Of a stretch of DNA of 64,000 nt, positions 51,195 to 59,792 are shown piece by piece. The notes below the pieces were generated by a model. The model did not search any database, was not told the DNA's origin, and saw only the letters and a program-made list of their open reading frames with translations. Each line of letters opens with the position of its first letter. The first letter of the stretch is position 1. The DNA comes from Oleidesulfovibrio alaskensis DSM 16109 (GTDB lineage Bacteria > Desulfobacterota > Desulfovibrionia > Desulfovibrionales > Desulfovibrionaceae), in assembly GCF_000482745.1 (NCBI RefSeq), contig NZ_KI519494.1, positions 1-64,000 of the forward strand, in the 5' to 3' direction. Both the position numbers and the translations under genes were made by a program.

Positions 51195-51965
51195 CTATTC
51201 GTATCCGTATTTTGCCTTGATTTCAGCGACCAGAGGCGAATTGAGGAATTCGACAAATCTGGCGGCAGCCTGCGGATTCGGAGCGCTTTTCAGGATGCAC
51301 GCGGCCTGAATGACGGACGGTGCCTGCGGCACGGCAAAGGTTGTGCCGGTGCGGCCCTGTTCCGTCAGAGTAGACGACAGCGCGCAGAATCCGGCATCGG
51401 CCGCGCCGGAGGAAGCAAACTGGAAAACCTGTGCGATGGATTGTGCATAGGCAAGACGGGGACTGACGGTTTCAAACAGCCCTGCCTTGTTCAGCGCTGC
51501 CACGGCAGCCGCGCCGTAGGGGGCGGATTCGGGGTTGGCCACGGCGATGCGCTGTATGGTATCGCGCTGCAGGCACTGCTGCCAGTCGGCGGCGGTCACG
51601 CCCGGCTGCGGCAGCCAGAGCACCACCTTGCCGCGCGCATAGACAAAAGGTGCTTCCGATTTGCCTTCGGCGGCCAGCTTGGCCGGTCGTGCCTCGTCTG
51701 CGGCCAGAAAAACGTCAAACGGTGCTCCGTTGGAAATCTGGGCGTACAGTTTGCCTGTGGAGGAATATACGGCGTGCCCTTTGATGCCTGTGGCGGCTTC
51801 GAAGGCGGGCAGAATTTCTTCCATGGCGGGCATGAAGTTGGCGGCCTGCGCCATCAGCAGGTCCTGCGCGCCGGCGGGGGCTGCCAGCAGACACAGGGTC
51901 AGGCAGAGGGGCAGGCAGAGCGGGGCCAGCAGGCGTGCCGGCAGAGCGTACAGACGTGACAGCAT
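51195..51965 (-). CDS. modA: Molybdate/tungstate-binding periplasmic protein
   Basis: 256 aa. A cleavable signal peptide is visible (LLAPLCLPLCLTLCLLAAPAGA, cut near residue 33). The mature protein has AQAANFMPAMEEILPAFEAATG, the oxyanion-contact YSSTGKLYAQISNGAPFDVFLAAD and NPESAPYGAAA. Typical ModA of the family that also takes tungstate. First gene of modABC; the leader is shared with divergently read tunR and has the inverted repeat at 51995. Confidence 0.95.
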   Translation of the reverse strand: MLSRLYALPARLLAPLCLPLCLTLCLLAAPAGAQDLLMAQAANFMPAMEEILPAFEAATGIKGHAVYSSTGKLYAQISNGAPFDVFLAADEARPAKLAAEGKSEAPFVYARGKVVLWLPQPGVTAADWQQCLQRDTIQRIAVANPESAPYGAAAVAALNKAGLFETVSPRLAYAQSIAQVFQFASSGAADAGFCALSSTLTEQGRTGTTFAVPQAPSVIQAACILKSAPNPQAAARFVEFLNSPLVAEIKAKYGYE

Positions 51966-51994
51966 GGGATGAATCCTCCTTGATGCGTGTGCAG

Positions 51995-52029
51995 AAGTGC
52001 GAGTATGTATTTACTGCATGTACGCACTT
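51995..52029. promoter_or_regulatory. Inverted repeat between modA and tunR, candidate TunR operator
   Basis: AAGTGCG (51995-52001) and CGCACTT (52023-52029) are perfect 7-bp arms, with further partial symmetry inward (GTATGTA/TGCATGTA). It lies just upstream of modA on one side and 78 bp before tunR on the other. A tyrosine-recombinase-like protein would be expected to bind such spaced arms. Confidence 0.6.
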
Positions 52030-52106
52030 ACGAAGTTGTGTATCGTCTGCCAACGCGGTCACGAATGCCCTGAAAATCGTGACAAAACCAGTTTACGGGA
52101 GCAGCC

Positions 52107-53249
52107 ATGACGACAACCGGCACAACAGTACGGTCCGGCCGTCCGGCGGGCGGCAGAATAGCGCCGCATGCACTTTTTGTGGTGCCGGAGGGGGTCAAGC
52201 TGCTGGATGCGGAGCAGCTTTTGCGGCTGGAACAGGCGTTCAGCCGCTGGCGTGCCGCGGCCGCAACCCCGCATGCCGAAATTTCGCGCGGGCGCATGTG
52301 GCTGCTTTTTCAGCTGTTGCGCCATACGGGAGCGCGCCTCGGCGAGGTGCAGGCGCTTGATGTCCGCACCGACGTCTGTCTGCAGACGGGAAGCGCGCGC
52401 TTCGGGCACAACGGCAGAATGCGGGAGGTGCCGCTGCCCCGTGCCTTGTGCCGTGAAATCGACCGGCTGCTGAACGGTGTTTCGGGCGGCGGGTTCGGGG
52501 AGTATCCTTTCGGCGTTGACCAGGGGTATGTGCGCCGCGTTTTTTATGCCCGCGCAGAGGAGTGCGGCGTGCCCAGAGACATGGCCACGCCGCGTGTGCT
52601 GCGCAATACCCGCGCCGTGGAACTGCTGCGTAGCGGTGTGCCGCTGGCCGTGGTGCGCGAAGTGCTGGGGCAGGCATCCGCTGATCTGGCTGCGGTGCTG
52701 CAGAACTATTCATCGGGTGACATGCGTGCCATCGTGCGGCGTCTGGCCATGGATGCGGGAGAACGCAGCAGTGCGCGAAACAGCTTCAGAGGGCATGTGA
52801 GCGCCATCAGAACAGATGCGATCATGGCCGAGGTCAGTCTGTGCACGGTGGGAGGGCATACCGTTTCGGCGCTTATCACCATGGAGAGTCTGCGCGCGCT
52901 GGAGCTGGAACCGGACAGCCCTGTGGGGGCAACGGTAAAGGCGCCCTATGTCGATGTGCGGCTGTGCGCACCCGGCAGCGCAGATGGGGATACGGGCGGC
53001 AGCGGGCGGCCCAACTGCATGACGGCCGCCGTCACGCAGGTCCGCAGCTCCGGTGTGATGGCCGAAGTCATGGGAGCCTGCGCCGACGGCACCCAGCTGT
53101 GCGCGCTGCTTTCCATTTCTGATGCCGAACGCATGGGGCTGGTATCTTCGGAAGCAGGCGCGGGGCAGGATGTGGCAGCACCCGGCGTAAAGGGTATGAC
53201 CGCGGAATTTTTTTTTAAACCGCTCTCCGTGGTGCTGCATACCGTGTAA
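52107..53249 (+). CDS. tunR: TunR-type tungstate-responsive regulator (integrase-like domain plus two TOBE domains)
   Basis: 380 aa. Residues about 30-215 look like a tyrosine recombinase: LLRHTGARLGEVQALD (Arg77 equivalent of catalytic Arg I), TPRVLRNTRAVELL (box II, His replaced by Thr/Pro context), LGQASADLAAVLQNY (Tyr201). Residues about 227-295 and 305-375 are two TOBE repeats that bind tungstate/molybdate (SAIRTDAIMAEVSLC, VTQVRSSGVMAEVMG). This architecture is the TunR family described in sulfate reducers, which controls tungstate and molybdate uptake. Recombination is unlikely since active-site residues are altered. It is divergent from modA with the candidate operator between. Confidence 0.9.
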   Translation: MTTTGTTVRSGRPAGGRIAPHALFVVPEGVKLLDAEQLLRLEQAFSRWRAAAATPHAEISRGRMWLLFQLLRHTGARLGEVQALDVRTDVCLQTGSARFGHNGRMREVPLPRALCREIDRLLNGVSGGGFGEYPFGVDQGYVRRVFYARAEECGVPRDMATPRVLRNTRAVELLRSGVPLAVVREVLGQASADLAAVLQNYSSGDMRAIVRRLAMDAGERSSARNSFRGHVSAIRTDAIMAEVSLCTVGGHTVSALITMESLRALELEPDSPVGATVKAPYVDVRLCAPGSADGDTGGSGRPNCMTAAVTQVRSSGVMAEVMGACADGTQLCALLSISDAERMGLVSSEAGAGQDVAAPGVKGMTAEFFFKPLSVVLHTV

Positions 53250-53267
53250 GAAACGGCTGTTGTCCGG

Positions 53268-54152
53268 TCATGACGGGCGGCGCAGCGGACAGCTTTCTGC
53301 CGGACCGCTGCACGGGGTCGTGCCGTCGCATGCGGCGACCATGCGCTGTGCATGTGTATAGATGTTCATTCTGCCGCTGCGCAGAAAACCCACCAGCGTG
53401 ATGCCCGAGGCTTCCGCAAGTTCCGTCCCCATGCTGGTCACGGCGGACAGCCCTGCCACCACCCGGGCCTTGAGAGCCAGCGATTTCTGTACCATCTCGA
53501 AGCTGAGCCTTGACGAGAGCAGCACCAGATGCACGTCTGCCGCCGTGCCCTGCATCAGGGCCTGTCCGGCTGCTTTGTCCAGTGCGTTGTGCCTGCCCGT
53601 GTCTTCGGCAAAGGCCAGCATGGTCAGCTGCCCGTCATACAGCGCACAGAAATGAGTGCCGCCGGTCCGGCTGAACAGCGCCTGATAGCCTTCCGCCTCG
53701 CGCAGCAGGGCATTGAGTGTTTCCGGTGCCACCCGGAAAGCCTCTTTGTTGTCTGCCGGGCCGGAGGAAGGCACGGGGGGCAGAGTCCGGACAAGTTCCT
53801 GCGCACTGACGGCGTTACGGTTGCCGCAGCAGGAAAACCCCATGCGCACGCCTCTGCCGCGCATCATTTCCTGCACGCGCCGCGGGCCGCCCTGAATTTC
53901 CAGCAGCATCCGCATCGTGCCGTCCGCGGCGGTGCACCGGTTCATGCTGTACGGTTCGCCCTGCTGCAGCAGTCCTTCCGTATGGCAATACCCCAGTGCC
54001 AGCGCCTCGTCGTCGCCGGGGGTGCGCATGAGAGCGGCCCACGGCACGCCGTTGACCACTATCTCCATGGGGGCTTCGATGATTATCTCATCGTCGGAAA
54101 AACGCCTCAGACCCTGATTCAGTCTGGTGATGCGCCTGCTTCTGGTATGCAT
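53268..54152 (-). CDS. fdhD: Formate dehydrogenase accessory sulfurtransferase
   Basis: Transfers sulfur from a cysteine desulfurase to the molybdenum/tungsten cofactor before it enters formate dehydrogenase. 294 aa: EAPMEIVVNGVPWAALMRTPGDDEALALGYCHTEGLL, the sulfur-carrying cysteine pair in GFSCCGNRNAV (compare CxxC of E. coli), AFAEDTGRHNALDKAAG, SSRLSFEMVQKSLA and SAVTSMGTELAEASGITLVGFLR. Convergent with tunR; 30 nt before fdhE. Confidence 0.95.
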   Translation of the reverse strand: MHTRSRRITRLNQGLRRFSDDEIIIEAPMEIVVNGVPWAALMRTPGDDEALALGYCHTEGLLQQGEPYSMNRCTAADGTMRMLLEIQGGPRRVQEMMRGRGVRMGFSCCGNRNAVSAQELVRTLPPVPSSGPADNKEAFRVAPETLNALLREAEGYQALFSRTGGTHFCALYDGQLTMLAFAEDTGRHNALDKAAGQALMQGTAADVHLVLLSSRLSFEMVQKSLALKARVVAGLSAVTSMGTELAEASGITLVGFLRSGRMNIYTHAQRMVAACDGTTPCSGPAESCPLRRPS

Positions 54153-54181
54153 ATTAACGGGTTCCGTTGCTGCGGGGCAGG

Positions 54182-55105
54182 TTATTCGTCGTCAAATGTG
54201 TTCCAGAATGACGGGGCCAGCGGCATCAGTCCTTCACGGGCGGCCACAAGATCAAGATGCAGCATACCCAGTGCCATGGCATCCATCTGGGGATTTTCCG
54301 TGGTTTCGCGCAGATCGACTCCCGGGCAGTAGGTGTTGCATTTGCGGCACAGGTCTATGCGTTCCCACGGGGTCTGCGGGTCGCGCAGGTATTCCAGCGC
54401 TCCGGGGTCTTCGTTGCCGCACGAAGGACAGGCTCCGCGTCTGAACAGCCATTCGTGCGTGCACAGGGAACAGTGCAGATGCTTTTTGCCGCCGCCGCTG
54501 CGCAGAAATTCCGACTGGTCAGGGTCTGGCCTTCCCAGATACGCGATGGAAGGAAATGAGCCGCAGACAGGGCATGTTCCTTCACGCCACGCGGCAAAAT
54601 CAGCGTCGTGCAGGTGGTGCTGCGTCATGGCGTGCAGTACCGGACCGGCAACCGCGTTTGCGGCAAAAGCAAAGACCGCTTCGGGTACGTCGTGCTGCCG
54701 GGCGGCGCGTGTGAGGGCACCGGCGTCGCCGTGCACGATGGCGGACATGAGGCCGGCCAGAGCGGAATCATCCTGATCGAAGGCTTTTTCCAGCCCTGCG
54801 CGCGAGCCGGCCAGCGACTGGTGCGCGGTTATGACGGGCAGCAGGTGCCGTGCTGCAACGCGCATGAGCGGCGCGGCCCACTGTGTCGGGGCGTCTGCCA
54901 TGACGGGCACGCCCTGTGCCAGTCTTTCAGACCGGGCCTGCGGCAGGGGGGCTGTGCCGTTGCGCAGTTCATCCGCCAGAGCGTCCGGCAGGGCTGCGCT
55001 GGCGGTAAGCAGCGGTTCGAATGCGCTGAGTATGGAGTGCAGCGCCGGACGGCGTGAGGCAATGGCGTTCAGAGTGGCACTGACTGATTCGCGTGATTGT
55101 GGCAT
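54182..55105 (-). CDS. fdhE: Formate dehydrogenase accessory protein FdhE
   Basis: 307 aa. Rubredoxin-like cysteine pairs of the family: CPVCGSFPSIAYL, CSLCTHEWLFRRGACPSCGNEDPG and CRKCNTYCPGVDLRE. FdhE binds the catalytic subunit during assembly and is needed for activity. It follows fdhB with an attenuator-like hairpin between and precedes fdhD. Confidence 0.94.
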   Translation of the reverse strand: MPQSRESVSATLNAIASRRPALHSILSAFEPLLTASAALPDALADELRNGTAPLPQARSERLAQGVPVMADAPTQWAAPLMRVAARHLLPVITAHQSLAGSRAGLEKAFDQDDSALAGLMSAIVHGDAGALTRAARQHDVPEAVFAFAANAVAGPVLHAMTQHHLHDADFAAWREGTCPVCGSFPSIAYLGRPDPDQSEFLRSGGGKKHLHCSLCTHEWLFRRGACPSCGNEDPGALEYLRDPQTPWERIDLCRKCNTYCPGVDLRETTENPQMDAMALGMLHLDLVAAREGLMPLAPSFWNTFDDE

Positions 55106-55121
55106 TCGTGCTCCGGTAAAG

Positions 55122-55149
55122 CCGGAAGGCCGGGTAAGCGGCCTTCCGG
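55122..55149 (-). terminator. Hairpin between fdhB and fdhE
   Basis: CCGGAAGGCCG (55122-55132) and CGGCCTTCCGG (55139-55149), 11 bp with a 6-nt loop. On the minus strand it is followed only by GCTTT, so it may attenuate fdhE-fdhD rather than stop transcription. Confidence 0.6.
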
Positions 55150-55163
55150 GCTGTTGTTCGGTC

Positions 55164-55892
55164 CTAGCTGTTTTCCGTCATGGCCCGCACGGGACGCCGC
55201 AGCGAGGCAAACAGCCGCTTGCGGCTGACGGGCTCGGCCTGAGCCACGCTGTATTCGTGGTACCGTTCGGGGTCGTCTGCCAGCAGAAAGATGACATTCA
55301 CGTCATCGGGGTCTGCCAGCATGGCGCGGGGGTGTTCTTTGCGGACTTTTTCAAGCCGGGTTCTGGCCAGCTTGAGCATCTCTTCGCGCTCTCCGAAGTT
55401 CATGGTGCCCGTGGGGCACACCTTGACGCAGGCAGGCTGCATGCCGGCCTTGATGCGGTCAAAGCACATGACGCATTTTTTGACCTGTCCTGTCTGCTCG
55501 TCGCGGCGGGGAATGTCATAGGGACATGCGTCGCGCACGGCCTGAAAGTCTTCGGCCGAAAGCAGGCTGGATTTTTCGGTGGTCAGCACCGCGCCGGTTT
55601 CTTCATCGTGCACCAGTGCGCCGTCCACAATCATGTTGGCGATGTCCACGCACGGCGGGTTGACGCAGTGCCTGCACTGGTCGGGAAAGAAGTACCAGAC
55701 CACGCGGTCGTCTATCATGTGTTCATGAAAACGGACCAGTTTGAAGTTGTTGGGGTTGAGGTCCGGCGGATTCTGGTGGCTGCCTGTCTGGCGCGTTTTG
55801 TTGGCGGGCAGCTCGTACCATTCCTTGCAGGCAAGCTGGCAGCCGCGGCACGCCGTGCAGCGGGTGGTGTCTATGAATATGGCTTTTGACAT
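55164..55892 (-). CDS. fdhB: Formate dehydrogenase iron-sulfur (beta) subunit
   Basis: 242 aa with four [4Fe-4S] cluster motifs: CTACRGCQLACKEW, CRHCVNPPCVDI, CPYDIPRRDEQTGQVKKCVMCFDRI and CVKVCPTGTM. Takes electrons from the catalytic subunit; in Desulfovibrio the FdhAB dimer is periplasmic and passes them to cytochrome c3. It has no signal of its own and should travel with FdhA through Tat. Start ATG 55892 has AAGGAG; 51 nt after fdhA. Confidence 0.94.
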   Translation of the reverse strand: MSKAIFIDTTRCTACRGCQLACKEWYELPANKTRQTGSHQNPPDLNPNNFKLVRFHEHMIDDRVVWYFFPDQCRHCVNPPCVDIANMIVDGALVHDEETGAVLTTEKSSLLSAEDFQAVRDACPYDIPRRDEQTGQVKKCVMCFDRIKAGMQPACVKVCPTGTMNFGEREEMLKLARTRLEKVRKEHPRAMLADPDDVNVIFLLADDPERYHEYSVAQAEPVSRKRLFASLRRPVRAMTENS

Positions 55893-55943
55893 GTCATGAC
55901 TCCTTGGCGGGGCGGCCACATGAAGCGGCCGTCCGCCGTATGG

Positions 55944-58900
55944 CTATCGGTCGATTTCGGTCAGGGTGTCGGCCTTGCGTATATTGACGCAGCTGGCCTT
56001 GTATTCCGGTATGGATGTGTTGGGGTCGCCGACCGAAGGCGTAAGCCTGTTGGTCGAGTCGCCCGTGCCGGGTGTCGTCCAGCCGAAGCAGAACGGCATC
56101 CCCACAAGGTGTACCGTTTTTCCCTGAACGGTGAAGGGGCGTATGCGCACCGTCACCATGGCGATAGCCTCTACCCTTCCGCGGGCACTTTCCAGAATCA
56201 CTCCGTCGCCGTTGGCGATGCCTTTTTCTTCTGCCAGCTCGGGGCTTAATTCCACATACAGCTGCGGTTCGGCCTCAAGCAGGTTGGGCACGTTACGGGT
56301 TTCGCCGCCGCCGCACCAGTGTTCCGTCACGTTGTAGGTGGTCAGCACATAGGGGAAGCGCGGGTCGGCCGGTCTGGCCAGTTTATCCATGTCGCTCGAA
56401 ACGAACTTGTACACGGGGCTGCTCAGCTGTTTGGAGAACGGATGCGCGTCGATGGGGGTTTCCACCGGCTCGTAGTGTTCCGAGAACGGCCCGTCCATGC
56501 GGCCGGTGCCGTACAGCTGGCCGAAGCCGTGCTTGCTCATGATGAACGGATGTCTGCCCTTGCCGGTGGCCATGGGCGGCCAGCCGCCGTCGGGGACATC
56601 GCCTTCCCATTTTTTGCCGTTCCAGCTGATGACAGCCTTGGCAGGGTTCCACGGTTTGCCCTGAGCGTCCACGGACGCACGGTTGTACAGAATACGGCGG
56701 TTGACAGGCCAGCACCACGACCACTTGGGGTACAGGCCGATGGCGGCCTGCATGGGGGTCTGCGAGGGGTCCCGCCGCTGAGCCTTGTTGCCGTCTTCTT
56801 CCGTGTAGCTGCCCGAGTACAGCCAGTTGAGCGAAGAGGTGCTGCCGTCATCGGCAAGCGCCGTGAAGGAGGGCACCAGCTGCCCTTTTTTGTACTCTTT
56901 GCCGTTTACCGTGGTGTCCTTGAGGAAGAACCCGTTGATGCGGCGTGCCCATTCCTCGGGGTCGTACTGCTGCGGCCAGTCGAGGTTAAGCACGGCTTCA
57001 GGCATGGTGCCGCCTTCTTTGCGGTACAGGTCGCGTACCACGTTTATAAGCGGTACGAACATGTCGCCGAAGCTGCGGGCTTCGCCTTCGGGTTCCACGG
57101 CCTTGTGGTGCCACACAAGCCAGCGCCCGCTGTTGCTCACCGAGCCTGCCTTTTCAACACGGTGGGCGGAAGGCAGCAGAAACACCTCGGTTTTGACAGT
57201 TGCCGGGTCCACGCCGGGTCTGCGCCAGTTATCCGTGGTTTCGGAATGGTGCAGTTCCGCGGTGACCAGCCAGTCGAGGTTGTCCAGCGCCTTGCGCACC
57301 TTGTTGGTGTTGGGCACGCTGTTCATGGGGTTCAGCCCGATGATGAAGCCGCCTGTGATCTTGCCGCTGTACATCCTGTCAAACAGGAACATGTAGGAGT
57401 GGTCGGCGCCTTTTTCTATTTTGGGCAGCAGCCCGTAGCAGTAGCCGTTTTCCGCCGTGGCCGCATCGCCGAACCATGCCTTGAGCAGGCTGGTCAGGTA
57501 CTTGGGCTTGTGCTGCCACCAGTTGGCGCTCTGCGGGTCTGCGGAAACAGGCGTGTTGGCCTTGTTGTAATCGGCATAGGTCTGCCAGTCGGCCATGGGC
57601 ATGGTCATGTAGCCCGGAATGATGTGATAGAGCAGGCAGTGGTCGGTGGAACCCTGCACGTTGGGTTCGCCGCGCAGGGCGTTGATGCCGCCGCCCGCCA
57701 CACCTATGTTGCCCAGCAGCAGCTGCACAATGGCGGCGCTGCGGATGTTCTGCACGCCCACCGTGTGCTGTGTCCAGCCGAGGGCGTACATCATGGTGCC
57801 TGCTTTGTCCGGTTTGCCGGTGGCGGCAAAGGCTTTGTAGACCTTCAGCAGGTTTTCCTTTGTCACACCGGTTACAGATGAAACATTGTCCAGCGTATAG
57901 CGTGAATAATGTTCCTGCATCAGGCGGAAGACGCAGCGCGGGTGCTTGAGCGAGGGGTCGCGTTTGGGCGTGCCCTGCGCGTCGGTTTCAAAGTTCCACT
58001 TGCTGCGGTCGTAGCTGCGGGTGTGTATATCGTACCCGCTGAACAGTCCGTCCTTGAACCCGTACGATTCGCCCACGATGAACGATGCGTTGGTATAATC
58101 AAGCACGTACTGCCGGAAGTAGCTTTCCGTTTCCAGAATGTAGTGTATCATCCCGCCCATAAAGGCGATGTCGGTGCCCGAACGCAGCGGTACATGAAAG
58201 TCCGAGCGTGCGGATGTGCGCGAAAACTTGGGATCGACGTGCATTACCACGGCGCCCTTGTCTTTGGCCTGCAGCACCCATTTGAACGAGATGGGGTGGT
58301 GTTCGGCAGCATTGCTGCCCATAATAAGAATTGCATCGGCATTCTTGATGTCGATCCAATGGTTGGTCATCGCACCGCGTCCGAACGACTCTCCCAGAGC
58401 CGCTACAGTTGCGCTGTGTCAGATACGTGCCTGGTGGTCCATATGGACGACACCGAGGCCTCGCATTGCTTGGTGCACAAGGGCGCACTCTTCGTTGTCC
58501 GCATGGGATGTGCCCAGCAGGAACATGGATTCCAGACGGTTGACCCGCTGGCCCTTGTTGTTTTCGAGTATGATTTCCTTGTCGCGGGTATCCTTGACGC
58601 GGCGGGCTATCTGCTCCAGCGTCCAGCCCCAGTCTTTTTCTTCCCACTTGTCGCTGAAGGGGGCGCGGTATTTGGGTTTGAGCAGTCTGTGATGACTGGT
58701 CGACATGGTCAGCAGCGCGGCGCCCTTGGCGCACAGCGAACCTTCGTTGATGGGATAATCCGGATCACCTTCCGTGCTGATCAGCTTGCCGTTTTTCACA
58801 TACGCGATGATGTGGCAGCTGACGGAACAGAACGGACAGACGGTGATGACTTCCTTCGCCCCTTCAATCTTCAGCGACGCGGCAAAGGCGCGCGCCTCTT

Positions 58901-58985
58901 TCAGACTGAAGCCGAGCTGTGCCAGAGAAATACAGGCTGCGCCCGCTCCGGCCAGCTTCAGGAATCCTCGCCGGGTGCAATTCAT
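55944..58985 (-). CDS. fdhA: Formate dehydrogenase catalytic (alpha) subunit, selenocysteine-containing
   Basis: 1013 aa read through an in-frame TGA at 58419-58421, decoded as selenocysteine (residue 189), in ARI-Sec-HSATVAALGESFGRGAMTNHW, the Sec context of FdnG/FdhA. Tat signal: TRRGFLK at residues 4-10. [4Fe-4S]: C50, C53, C57 and C85. The cofactor region includes GSNAAEHHPISF. The terminal domain reads VELSPELAEEKGIANGDGVILESARGRVEAIAMVT. It oxidises formate to CO2 in the periplasm with a W or Mo bis-MGD cofactor. The protein would be cut to 188 aa without SelB and tRNA-Sec. A hairpin just after the UGA fits a bacterial SECIS. Confidence 0.96.
58370..58421 (-). other. Selenocysteine UGA codon and candidate SECIS
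   Basis: Minus-strand TGA at 58421-58419 is followed within 40 nt by a GC-rich, partly self-complementary stretch with a GGCTCT element in a likely loop position, comparable to the SECIS of bacterial fdh genes. Confidence 0.7.
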
Positions 58986-59098
58986 GTCCTCGGCCTCCTT
59001 TTTCGGTTGCTAATGCCGCGGCGCAGGTGCACGCCGCATCCTATGCAACGGATGCCACGTCAGGAAATGTTTGGTCAATAAAAAGTCAGTTATTATAA

Positions 59099-59116
59099 TG
59101 TGTTAATATTAACACA
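59099..59116. promoter_or_regulatory. 18-bp perfect palindrome upstream of fdhA
   Basis: TGTGTTAATATTAACACA in an AT-rich block about 114 bp before the fdhA start. Perfect symmetry suggests a dimeric regulator. The downstream-facing ModE-like gene ends 35 bp away. Confidence 0.7.
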
Positions 59117-59150
59117 ACGGCGGGCGGAGCAATGCATACCGCAAGGTGCC

Positions 59151-59618
59151 TCAGTGTGCGGAGGCGGATTTTTCCACAGCCGCCTGTGATGGTGTGTTTT
59201 TCTTTTTAGCTGCGGGGGCATGCCGCGGTGTCAGGGCACAGGCTCCGTGCCGGTTTATAAACCGTTCGGGCATGTAGCCCAGATGTTCTTCGGCCTTTTG
59301 CAGCGCCAGAGCTTCCACTTCATCCAGCCAGTTACGGTAGCCGGTCATCAGCATGCGCGCCGCATCGCTGAGCCGGCAGCCGGAACGTCTTCCTTCGGGC
59401 TGTTCCAGCAGTTTGAAACCCAGCGCTTCTTCCGAAGCTTTTATTTTACCCCACGCCGCGCGGTAGGACATGCCCAGCCGCTTGGCCGCCGCGTTTATGG
59501 AGCCTGTCTGGTCTATGTATTCGAGCAGCTGCAGCCGCCCCTGACCGAAAAGTACGCCATCGGACTGTTCGAGCCACAGGTGCAGGCGCATGACAGGTTG
59601 TTGTGTCTTTTTTGGCAT
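59151..59618 (-). CDS. Second ModE-like DNA-binding protein (HTH only)
   Basis: 155 aa: RLHLWLEQSDGVLFGQGRLQLLEYIDQTGSINAAAKRLGMSYRAAWGKIKASEEALGFKLLEQ and SGCRLSDAARMLMTGYRNWLDEVEALALQKAEEHLGY match the ModE winged helix and dimer helix. No TOBE domain. The C-terminal 30 residues are Lys/Ala-rich and unconserved-looking. ATG 59618 has GGAGGT seven bases ahead. It precedes fdhA in the same direction and may control it through the palindrome at 59099. Confidence 0.88.
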   Translation of the reverse strand: MPKKTQQPVMRLHLWLEQSDGVLFGQGRLQLLEYIDQTGSINAAAKRLGMSYRAAWGKIKASEEALGFKLLEQPEGRRSGCRLSDAARMLMTGYRNWLDEVEALALQKAEEHLGYMPERFINRHGACALTPRHAPAAKKKNTPSQAAVEKSASAH

Positions 59619-59741
59619 ATTTACCTCCGCGGGCTTTCCCGTGGTGCACGGCTGTGAACCACGCGGAAGAGCTTGAAGCAGACAATACAATGGATGTTAT
59701 GTCTTGTTGAGCATATTATTCTTGCGCATGGTTTGACATGA

Positions 59742-59784
59742 CCGCGGGCAGCCGGAAACCCTGTACGTTTCCGGCTGCCCGCGG
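59742..59784 (-). terminator. Terminator-like hairpin after the M48 peptidase gene
   Basis: 18-bp perfect stem (59742-59759 with 59767-59784) and a 7-nt loop, 9 nt beyond the peptidase stop. It lacks a U-tract. Confidence 0.7.
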
Positions 59785-59792
59785 GATGAATG

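Noticed and set aside
52107..53249. Phage integrase or mobile element
   Set aside because: Recombinase active-site residues are altered and two TOBE domains follow, so it is a TunR-type regulator; no att sites or phage genes nearby.
58419..58421. Apparent stop splitting the formate dehydrogenase gene
   Set aside because: The UGA lies exactly at the conserved selenocysteine position with an intact frame on both sides, so it is not a pseudogene.
58986..59090. Sigma-54 promoter upstream of fdhA (CGTGGCATCCGTTGCAT)
   Set aside because: The GG and GC elements are 8 bp apart, not 10.
59099..59116. Rex or Crp/Fnr binding site
   Set aside because: The core TGTTAA-TA-TTAACA has a 2-bp centre instead of the 4 to 6 bp spacing of those families.
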